The position numbers and the translations under genes were made by a program. Below are positions 47,080 through 54,900 of a stretch of 64,000 bases of DNA, in pieces (the stretch's first letter is position 1; the number at the start of each line of letters is the position of its first letter). This DNA comes from Gaiellasilicea sp963765705. Its GTDB lineage: Bacteria > Actinomycetota > Thermoleophilia > Gaiellales > Gaiellaceae. The notes below the pieces were generated by a model. That model worked only from the letters and a program-made list of their open reading frames with translations. It was not told where the DNA came from and made no database searches. The DNA lies in assembly GCA_963765705.1 (NCBI GenBank), contig CAVXXJ010000013.1, positions 558,001-622,000 on the forward strand, given 5' to 3'.

Positions 47080-48830
47080 TCAGTGATCTCGGCCGCGAAA
47101 CGCTCGAAAGCCCGATCGCGCATCTTCTCATCCAGGGAGCCGGGTTCGGGTGGGACATCCTCGAGGGCTTCGCGACGAAAGGCCTCATAGAGGCGGTCGA
47201 GCGCCTCGACCCGGCCGTCGAGGTGGTCGGCATAGGCTTCGAGCAGCTCGGCCGGCGCAAGGTCCCGCGAGGGAACGAAAGCCGCCGGCAGCTCTGGCAT
47301 CGGGCGCTCGGAGCTGCCGATGTGGCTGATGTCCATGAACAGCTCCAGGATCACGATGTGGACCGGGTGGAACGGCGCGGGCAACCCCAGCGCGAGCGGC
47401 ACGGCGATGACCGCGACGAGCGCGATCTTGGCGCCGAGGTAGAAGGCGACCGCGCGCCGCAGCTGGGAGGCCAGCCCTCGCCCGCCCGCCACGGCGCCGA
47501 CGATCGTCGGGTAGGCGTCGTCGACGAGCACGAGGTCGGACGCCTCGCGGGCCAGATCGGTCCCGCGCGCGCCCATCGCGATGCCGACGTTCGCCGCCGC
47601 GAGGGCCGGCGCGTCGTTGACGCCATCGCCGGTGACGGCGACCACCTCGCCCCGCTCCTGGAGGACCCGCACCAGCCGCAGCTTGTCCTCGGGGGTGGCG
47701 CGGGCAATGACGGCCTGGCCGCCCAGCCGGTCGGCGAGCTCGTCGTCGGCGAGCGCGGCGAGCGCGGCGCCACCGTGCAGCACCTCGGGTCCGACGACCC
47801 CGGCCTCGCGGGCGGCCGCGGCGACCGTGGCCGGGTGGTCGCCGCTCACGACGATCGTCCGCACGCCCGCGTGGGCGAGCTCGGCCACGGCATCGCGTAC
47901 GCCGTCGCGCAGCGGATCGCGGAACGCGGCCAGCCCCACCAGCGTGAGCTCGCTCTCGGCGTGCGCGGCATCCCGCGGCACCGCGGCGAGGTGACGCTCG
48001 GCCACGGCGATGACGCGCAGACCGTCCTCCGCGAGCTGGGCGACGTGCGCGAGCACGGACGCGCGCTCGGTCTCGGTCATGTCGCACGCGTCGAGCACCG
48101 CCTCCGGCGCCCCCTTCGCGGCCACCCACACGCCGTCGGGATCAGGCCACACCGCGCTCTCGCGCCTGCGCATGGGATCGAACGGATACCGGCTCACGCG
48201 CTCGCTCGGCGCCCGCTCACCGGCCGCCTCCGCCAGCGCCCGATCGACCGGGTCCTGCGCGGCCGCCGCGCCGTGGGCCGCGGCCGCCACGGTCAGCACG
48301 CGTTCGCGCTCGCCGTCGATCTGCTCGATCTCGAGCCGGTTCTCGGTCAGCGTCCCGGTCTTGTCGGCGAGCAGCACGGTCATCGCCCCGACGGCCTCGG
48401 CGGCCCGCAGCCGGCGCAGGAGCACGCCGTGCTGCGCCAGGCGCAGGCCGCCGATCGCCACGAGCACGGTCACGAGGATCGGCAGCTCCTCGGGGATCGT
48501 GGCGAACGCGAGCGTCAGCCCGTCGAGCAGCATCTCGCGCGCGGGCTGGCCGCGGAGCACGCCGATGAGCGGCACGACCACGCACGCCGTCACCGCCACG
48601 ATGAGGGCCGCGCGCGCCAGCTCGGCCATGGCGAGCTGGAGCGGCGTCGGCGGCTCCCGCGCCTCCTCGACGAGCCGGCCGAGGCGGCCGATCTCGGTCT
48701 CGGCGCCGATGGCGACGACGACGCCCTCGCCGCTGCCGTTGACCACGGCGCTGCCGGCGTGGACCAGCGAGGACCGGTCGGCGAGCGGCGCGTCGGCGTC
48801 GACCGGCTCGGGCCCCTTGGCGGCCGCCAC
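47067..48830 (-). CDS. Cation P-type ATPase, large part, C-terminus replaced by foreign tail
   Basis: This frame carries most of a P2-type cation ATPase. It has membrane segments (ALIVAVTACVVVPLIGVL), the FATIPEELPILVTVLVAIG helix, the phosphorylation site DKTGTLTE, and TGDGVNDAPALAAANVGIAM. Homology stops at HPVHIVILELFMD (about 47,340). A normal enzyme would continue with more membrane helices. Instead 85 hydrophilic residues follow (HIGSSERPMPELPAAF to the end), with codon use like the left 47 kb. The N-terminal part lies upstream in another frame. The protein as read is unlikely to work. See the finding on the chimeric junction. Confidence 0.75.
   Translation of the reverse strand: MAAAKGPEPVDADAPLADRSSLVHAGSAVVNGSGEGVVVAIGAETEIGRLGRLVEEAREPPTPLQLAMAELARAALIVAVTACVVVPLIGVLRGQPAREMLLDGLTLAFATIPEELPILVTVLVAIGGLRLAQHGVLLRRLRAAEAVGAMTVLLADKTGTLTENRLEIEQIDGERERVLTVAAAAHGAAAAQDPVDRALAEAAGERAPSERVSRYPFDPMRRRESAVWPDPDGVWVAAKGAPEAVLDACDMTETERASVLAHVAQLAEDGLRVIAVAERHLAAVPRDAAHAESELTLVGLAAFRDPLRDGVRDAVAELAHAGVRTIVVSGDHPATVAAAAREAGVVGPEVLHGGAALAALADDELADRLGGQAVIARATPEDKLRLVRVLQERGEVVAVTGDGVNDAPALAAANVGIAMGARGTDLAREASDLVLVDDAYPTIVGAVAGGRGLASQLRRAVAFYLGAKIALVAVIAVPLALGLPAPFHPVHIVILELFMDISHIGSSERPMPELPAAFVPSRDLAPAELLEAYADHLDGRVEALDRLYEAFRREALEDVPPEPGSLDEKMRDRAFERFAAEITDQAG
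47300..47345. other. Probable chimera or recombination junction
   Basis: Homology to P-type ATPases ends here. GC content, third-position use, gene type and frameshift density all change across this point. No insertion sequence, integrase or repeat is visible at the seam. Confidence 0.65.
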
Positions 48831-49380
48831 CGGCTCGCCCGTCAGCCTGGACTCGTCGGTGGCCAGGCCGTCGGCCTCGACGACGCGGGCGTCGGCGGCG
48901 ACGACGGTGCCGGCCTCGACCAGCAGGACGTCGCCGATGACGAGCTTCGTCGACCGGGACCGCGGCCACGGCGCCGTCCCGCCGGACGAGCGCGTTCGGT
49001 GCGCTCAGCGTGCGCAACGCCTTCAGCGCGCGCTTCGCGCGAACCTCGGAGATCGCCTCGACGGCGCTGACCAGCGCGATCACGGCGAAGATCGCGATCG
49101 CGTCGCGCAGCTCGCCGAAGATCGCCGAGAGCACGCCGACCGCGACCAGCAGCAGCTGGAGGGGCTCGACGACCGACTCGACCAGCTCCTCGAGCACCGC
49201 CTTGGTCTGGCTCTCCTCGGTGCGGACGACCGCCGTGCCGCGCCGCTGCTCGACCTCCTCGGCCGTCAGGCCGCCCGCGCGGCTGCCGGTCCGCTCCCAC
49301 AGAACCGCGAGTGGCTCTGCATGGGCCGGGGCGACCGGCGCCTGGTCCGCGTCACGCGACGCCGGCGTTGCGCTCGCCAT
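48831..49380 (-). pseudogene. N-terminal part of the P-type ATPase, separated by a frameshift
   Basis: From ATG at 49380 (MASATPASRDADQAP) the frame encodes a cation-ATPase N-domain (LTAEEVEQRRGTAVVRT) and two helices (PLQLLLVAVGVLSAIFGELR, DAIAIFAVIALVSAVEAISE) up to RRDGAVAAVPVDE. The reading then moves, near 48,950, to the frame KLVIGDVLLVEAGTVVAADA, DESRLTGEPVAAAKG, which joins the 47067-48830 part. One missing or extra base explains the break. All flanking residues are conserved, so a sequence error is more likely than decay. Confidence 0.7.
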
Positions 49381-49435
49381 GCAACGGATGATACGTCTCC
49401 GATGGAACCTGGCTCGTCTGGGATCATGGACTCCC

Positions 49436-50011
49436 GTGGCGCGTGACTGGCTACTGATCACTCCCTCGACGCCGGGCGGCGGCACGTCGACGCTGCGTGT
49501 CTACGCGTGGCGCACCCTGCGCAGCCTCGGTGCCCACTACCTCCAGCAGTCCGTGTGCCTGCTGCCCGCGACGCCGAAGACCACCCGCGCCGTGACACGG
49601 CTCGTGACGCGGCTGCGCGCCGAGGGCGGCCACGGCGAGATGCTGCGCATCAGCCTGACGGACCCCAGGCAGGAGGTGGCGGTCATCGACGCCATGCAGC
49701 GCGAGCGGACCGACGAGTACCGCGAGGTGGTCGGGAGCACGCAGCAGTTCCACGAGGAGCTGCGGCTCGAGCGCCGCCGCGGCCGGGCCATGTACACCGA
49801 GCTCGAGGAATCCGACGCCGACCTCGCCCGCCATCAGAAATGGCTCGCCGCGATCCAGGCCCGCGACTACTTCGACGCGCCCGGAGGCGAGGAGGCCGCC
49901 GCGGCCGTCGCGTCATGCGAGGAGGCGCTCGCCCGGTTCGAGAGCGAAGCGCTGGCCGCCGAGCTCGACGACGCGGACGCCAGGCCCGGTCTCCGCGCCG
50001 TCGACGGCTGA
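49436..50011 (+). CDS. ChrB N-terminal domain-like protein
   Basis: A 191-residue protein from GTG at 49436. ARDWLLITPSTPGGGTSTLR, then VYAWRTLRSLGAHYLQQSVC and LLPATPKTTRAVTRLVTRL, followed by RERTDEYREVVGSTQQFHEE and RRRGRAMYTELEESDADLAR, match the N-terminal domain of chromate-resistance protein ChrB. Standalone copies of that domain are common in actinobacteria and their function is not settled. It lacks the C-terminal ChrB domain, so a chromate role should not be assumed. It is divergent from the ATPase gene by 55 bases. Confidence 0.8.
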   Translation: MARDWLLITPSTPGGGTSTLRVYAWRTLRSLGAHYLQQSVCLLPATPKTTRAVTRLVTRLRAEGGHGEMLRISLTDPRQEVAVIDAMQRERTDEYREVVGSTQQFHEELRLERRRGRAMYTELEESDADLARHQKWLAAIQARDYFDAPGGEEAAAAVASCEEALARFESEALAAELDDADARPGLRAVDG

Positions 50012-50023
50012 CGCCGGGCGTCA

Positions 50024-51034
50024 TTACAGCTGCAGCGACGCCTCGCCGGCGGGGTAGAACTTCGCGCGCTCGTCATAGAAGCGCTCGAGGCGGCGGCGCC
50101 GGCGCTCCGCGACCTCGTCCTCGCGCCGGGCGCGCAGCCGCTCCTGGGGCGTGCGCATGAACCGCCACGGCGCCGTGTACGGGTGGAAGTTGCGGCGGTA
50201 GGCGGCCGACACGACGGGCCGGACGGGGCGCCGCCGGCGCAGCCCGGCCGCGAACCCGGCGACGACCTCCTTGACGGCGCCCACCGCGACCCGGTCCTCG
50301 GTGAGCGCGTCGACCGCCGCGCGCTGGACGATGTTCCCGACCGCCACCAGCGCGTCCGCCGGGCGCATCAGCTTGCCGGCGATGTAGCCGTGGTGGCGGG
50401 CGTTGACGAGGTAACGGCGGGGCTCGAACTCGAGGATCGGCTCCTTCATGTGGACGGCGTACACGTCCGGGAGGTAGAGGTGACGGAAGCCGTGGTCGAG
50501 CAGCCGCATCGTCAGGTCGGCCTCGTTGGCCCAGATGAAGATGCCGGGGTCGTAGCCCTCGACCGCTCGGAGCGCGGGTGCGCTCAGCAGTGCCGCGCAG
50601 CCCCAGAAGCTGAGCAGCCCGGTCCGCCAGTCGTCGTTGAGGCGGTGCTCCTCGTCGAACGAGCTGACCACCGAGAACGACACGAGATCGGCCTGTTGCG
50701 CGCGGGCCGCGAGCACGGCCGCCTCGAGCCCTCCGGGGCGGAGGTAGGCGTCGTCGTCGAGGATCAGGACGTAGTCGCCGCTCGCCACCGCGAAGCCGAG
50801 GTTCCAGGCCGGGGCGCCGTCGTTGGTCGCGTTGCGGATCACGCGCACCTGCGGGAACTCGCGCGCGACGGTCTCGGCCGTCCCGTCGATCGACGCGTTG
50901 TCGACGACGATGACCTCGAGCCGGTCCTGCGGATAGCCGCTGCTCTCCAGCATCTGCCGCAGCGAGACGAGCAGGGCGTCGCGGCGGTTGTAGGCCAGGA
51001 AGACGACGGAGACGACGGGAAGCGAGGTGCTCAT
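50024..51034 (-). CDS. Family 2 glycosyltransferase
   Basis: A 336-residue GT-A fold enzyme. VVSVVFLAYNRRDALLVSLR binds the nucleotide sugar. VIVVDNASIDGTAE and YVLILDDDAYLRPGGLEAAV contain the metal-binding DDD near residue 99. FIWANEADLTMRLLDHGFRH supplies the ED-type catalytic region. It resembles rhamnosyl- or galactosyl-transferases of cell-surface or natural-product sugars. The C-terminal 60 residues are basic and Arg-rich. It lies three bases downstream of the hydrolase gene and belongs to the PKS operon by spacing, so it could glycosylate the polyketide; this is inference. Confidence 0.87.
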   Translation of the reverse strand: MSTSLPVVSVVFLAYNRRDALLVSLRQMLESSGYPQDRLEVIVVDNASIDGTAETVAREFPQVRVIRNATNDGAPAWNLGFAVASGDYVLILDDDAYLRPGGLEAAVLAARAQQADLVSFSVVSSFDEEHRLNDDWRTGLLSFWGCAALLSAPALRAVEGYDPGIFIWANEADLTMRLLDHGFRHLYLPDVYAVHMKEPILEFEPRRYLVNARHHGYIAGKLMRPADALVAVGNIVQRAAVDALTEDRVAVGAVKEVVAGFAAGLRRRRPVRPVVSAAYRRNFHPYTAPWRFMRTPQERLRARREDEVAERRRRRLERFYDERAKFYPAGEASLQL

Positions 51035-51037
51035 GCG

Positions 51038-51952
51038 CTAGTGCTCCAGCAGGAAGGTGCCATCGGCGCGGCCTTTGATGCCGTAGGTCGGCTCGACCAC
51101 GGTGCGCAGCAGGAAGGAGAAGATCGTGTTGGCGTTGTCGACGCCGTCGGGCGGGGCCGCGGGGTCGTGCCCGCCGTCGAAGTCGACGACCGTCTTCGGC
51201 CGGCGCGCCGCGGCCTGGAGCCGGCGGGCGTTCTCGATCGTCACCGTCGTGTCGGTGAGGCCGTTCAGCGTCAGGACGGGTCGCGGCGAGATCTTCCCGA
51301 TGTAGCGCTCGGGGTCGAACGCCGAGACCCCCCGGGGGATCGTCGGCATGCCGGTCCACGTCCCCGGGGTGACGACCAGCGCGGCGGCCTTCACGCGCCG
51401 GTCGCCCGCGGCGAGGATCGTCGCGATGGCACCGCCGAGGCTGATGCCGACCACGGCGACGTTCTTTCGGCAGTACGGCTGTTTCTCGAGATAGTCGATG
51501 GCGCTGCGCAGATCGGCGAGCGTCCCGAGCATCATCTCCCGGAACTTGGCGGGCTGCTCGAGCACCTCCTGGTAGTCGTCCTCGCCCGAGCCGCGGGCCC
51601 CGTGGAAGCGGAAGTCGATCGAGAAGGTGGTGAGCCCGAGCGCGGCCAGCGGCTGCCACGCGTAGTGGGACTCCTCCTTCGTCGAGCGGAAGCCGTACTG
51701 CCAGATCACGCAGCCGCGCGGATTCACGCCGCGCGGGATCGCCGCGAGGCCGGCCACGTCCGTGTCGTCGAACGCCGTCCGGTAGGTGACGGACCGGACG
51801 TCGACGAGGCCCTCCGTCCGCTCGTCACCCGGGCCCGGCTCGGGCCCGGAGCCTCCGCGTGTCCCGGCCAGGAGGACGATCACGAGGGCCGCCGCCGCCA
51901 GCAGGGCGAGCGGGATGACCACCCAGCGGAGTCGGCGTCGGCGTCCGGCCAC
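51038..51952 (-). CDS. Membrane-anchored alpha/beta hydrolase
   Basis: A protein of about 304 residues from GTG at 51952. An N-terminal membrane segment (WVVIPLALLAAAALVIVLLA) is followed by an acyl-esterase/dienelactone-hydrolase-like domain. TFSIDFRFHGARGSGE, VAVVGISLGGAIATILAAGD (nucleophile Ser in GISLGG), PVLTLNGLTDTTV (acid) and DFDGGHDPAA (His) supply a full triad. The start lies just after the PKS stop (1 base between), so translation is coupled. It could process or export an ester product, or be an editing esterase. Confidence 0.8.
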   Translation of the reverse strand: MAGRRRRLRWVVIPLALLAAAALVIVLLAGTRGGSGPEPGPGDERTEGLVDVRSVTYRTAFDDTDVAGLAAIPRGVNPRGCVIWQYGFRSTKEESHYAWQPLAALGLTTFSIDFRFHGARGSGEDDYQEVLEQPAKFREMMLGTLADLRSAIDYLEKQPYCRKNVAVVGISLGGAIATILAAGDRRVKAAALVVTPGTWTGMPTIPRGVSAFDPERYIGKISPRPVLTLNGLTDTTVTIENARRLQAAARRPKTVVDFDGGHDPAAPPDGVDNANTIFSFLLRTVVEPTYGIKGRADGTFLLEH

Positions 51953-51953
51953 G

Positions 51954-54900
51954 TCAACGGTGTGCGCGCCGCAGCGCACGGATCGCGGCCATGCGCGGGC
52001 GTCCTCGCGCGGGCCCGGCGTCCGGCCGGCGCTCCAGCCAGTCGTCGATCGCGCGGGCGGTGGTCGGGGCGTGGTCCTCCAGGATCGTCTCGTGCGTGCC
52101 GGGGAGGTCGATCGCGGCGTGCCGCATCGGCCACGACGCGCGCCACCCCCCGACGCGGACGACGCCGGGCACGGGATCGGCGGCCTTGATCAGCAGCGTC
52201 TGCGCCACGGGCGGTTCCGGCGTCCACGCGGACAGCAGGCCCAGGTAGGCGCCCATCGCCGTGAGGCGATGATCGTCGACGGCGGGATGCTCTCCGTCGC
52301 CGGCCAGCATCCGATCGAACACCGGCTGCGCGATCGGCCACATGGTGTCCATTGTGTACGAGTCGATTAGGACCACCCCCGCCGGAACGATCCCCTCCCG
52401 GGCGCACTCCGCCGCCACCGCGTAGGCGAGCAGCCCCCCGGTCGAGAACCCGACCAGCGCCACCGGGCGGCCGGCGGCATGCCGCTTGATCGCCGCCGCC
52501 TGCGCGCCGGCCACCGCGTCGAGCATGGACGGCAGCAGCTCGTCGGGGGCGAAGCCCGGCACCGGGACGGCGACGACCTCGCGCCGGCCGGCGAAGCCCT
52601 TGGCCAGGCGCGCGTACTCGTGCGGGCCCGAGCTGGCGATCAGCGACGGGATGCAGAACACGACCGGCTCGTCAGCGCCGGCGGCCAGCGGGATCACCGC
52701 CGGGGCCTCGCCCTCGCTGTGGCTCACCCCGAAGCGTGGACGCAACCGCGCCGCCGCCTCGGCGATCGCGACCGCGTCCTTGAGCTTGCGCAGCTGGACG
52801 GCGCGCCGGAACATCGCGGCCAGCGTCCCGTTGCCGTTGCCGTTCCCGTTGGCGCCCGCCGCCTCGGGCGCAGGCCCGCCGAGCTGCGCTTGCAGGTGCT
52901 CGATCAGCGCCGCCGGGGTCGGGTGGTCGAACATCACCGTCGCCGGCAGCACCAGGCCCGTCACCGCCTGGAGGCGCTTGCGCAGCTCCAGGCTCACCAG
53001 CGAGTCGAAGCCCAGCTCGAGGAACGAGCGGTGCAGGTCGAGGGCCGTGGACGACGTGTAGCCGAGGGACGCGGCGATCTCGGCGCGGATCGCCTCCGCG
53101 GGCAGGTGGGGCACATCGCCGTTTCCGGCCGCGGCGACCGCTGCCACGCGCCTCGGGCGGACCCGCGCGAGGCCGCTGAGGATCGGCGGCAGGATGCCCG
53201 CCCGCGCGCGCTCCGCCAGGCCCGCCAGGTCGAACCGCATGGGCGCCAGCATCGGCTTGCCGGCCGCGCGGGCCGCGTCGATGAGGTCGAGCCCCAGCTC
53301 GTCGGACATCGGCAGCAGGTCGAGGGGCCCGGCGCGCCGGCCGTCCGCGGCGGTGAGGTGCTGGGTGAGCTCGGTGACGCGCTCCCAGAATCCGAAGGCC
53401 AGGGCGAGCGCGGGCAGCCCTTCGGCATGGCGAGCGGCGGCGAGGGCGTCCAGGAACGCGTTGGCGGCGGCGTAGTTGCCCTGCCCGGGGCTGCCCAGGC
53501 AGGACGCGGCCGACGAGAACAGGATGAACTCGGAGAGCGGGAGGTCGCGCGTCAGCTCGTGCAGGTGGATCGCGGCGTCGATCTTGGGTCGCATCACGCG
53601 CCGCATCCGCTCGCCGTCCATGGCCGTGAGCACGCCGTCGTCGAGCGCCGCCGCCGCGTGGACGACGGCCGTGAGCGGACGGTCGGCGGGGATCGCCGAG
53701 ATGAGGCGCTCGAGCGCCGCGCGGTCGGTGGCGTCGCACGCGGCGACGTCGACGGCGCAGCCGGCGGCGTGGAGCTCGGCGACGAGTCGGTCGACACCGG
53801 GGGCGGCGGCGCCGCGACGGCTGACGAGCAGCAGGTGGCGGACGCCGTGGCGCTCGGCCATCCGGCGCGCGAACGTCGCGCCCAGCCCGGTGGTGCCGCC
53901 GGTGATCAGCATCGTGCCCGGTGCCGGATCGGCCGCCTCGGTGCCGCCGGGGTGGAAGCGGCGCACCCGCGGGGCGAGCAGGGTCCCCTCGCGCAGCGCG
54001 AGCTCGGGCTCGTCCGAGGCGAGCGCGAGCGGCAGCGCCGCGATGGATCGCTCGTCGCCGTCGGTGTCGATCAGGCCGAAGCGGCCGGGATGCTCCGAGG
54101 CGGCGGCGCGCAGCAGGCCGGCCAGCGGAGCTTGGACCAGGTCGGGCCGCTCGCCGTCGGCGGCGGCCACGGCGCGGCGGGTCACGACCACGAGCCTGGA
54201 GGCCGAGAGCGCGTCGACGGCCAGCCAAGCCTGCAGCAGCGACAGCACGCGCTCGCTGAGCGCGTGGGTGTTCGCGAGGAGATCGTCGCCCTCCGGAGAC
54301 TCGATGACGACGAGCGCCTGGTCGGGCGGCTGGGCGGCGAGCGCCGCCAGGTCGTCGATCTCGAGCACCGCCGTGCGCGCGTCGCCCGGCCGGTCGGACG
54401 CCCCGGCCACCGCCGTCCACTCGACGGCGAACAGCGCGTTGCGCCCCGCGGGCCTCGCGGCGTCCACCGGGCGGGTGCGCACGGCGTCGATCGACAGCAC
54501 CGGTTGCCCGTCGGTGGCGGTGGCGATCAGACTCCACCCGTCCTCGGCCGGGGCCAGGCGCACGTGCAGCGAAGCCGCGCCGGCACCGCGCAGCCGCACC
54601 CCGGAGAACGCGAACGGCATCCCGGGCGGGCGGTCGGCGAGCGCCATCGCCTGGAGGGCGGCCTCCAGCAACGCCGGGTGCAGCTCGAAGCCGTGCTTTT
54701 CGTCTTCCCCGAGGGCGGCCTCGGCGTACAGGGCGTCGCCGTCGCGCACCGCGCGCTCCAGACCCCGGAAGGCCGGGCCCAGGTCATAGCCGGCCTCCGC
54801 CAGGTGCGCGTAGGCGATCTCCGGATCGCGCTCGTCGCCGTCGGCCGGCCAGACGAGGGCGGGCTCGTCGTGATCCGGCACGCCGATCAGGGTCCCGGCG

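Noticed and set aside
1..47330. Bacteriophage or jumbo-phage genome
   Set aside because: Several genes are phage-like, but no terminase, portal, capsid, tail tube, lysis or integrase gene is visible in 47 kb. This cannot be excluded for sequence outside the window.
49436..50011. Chromate-resistance determinant
   Set aside because: Only the ChrB N-terminal-like domain is present, with no ChrA transporter or ChrB C-terminal domain.
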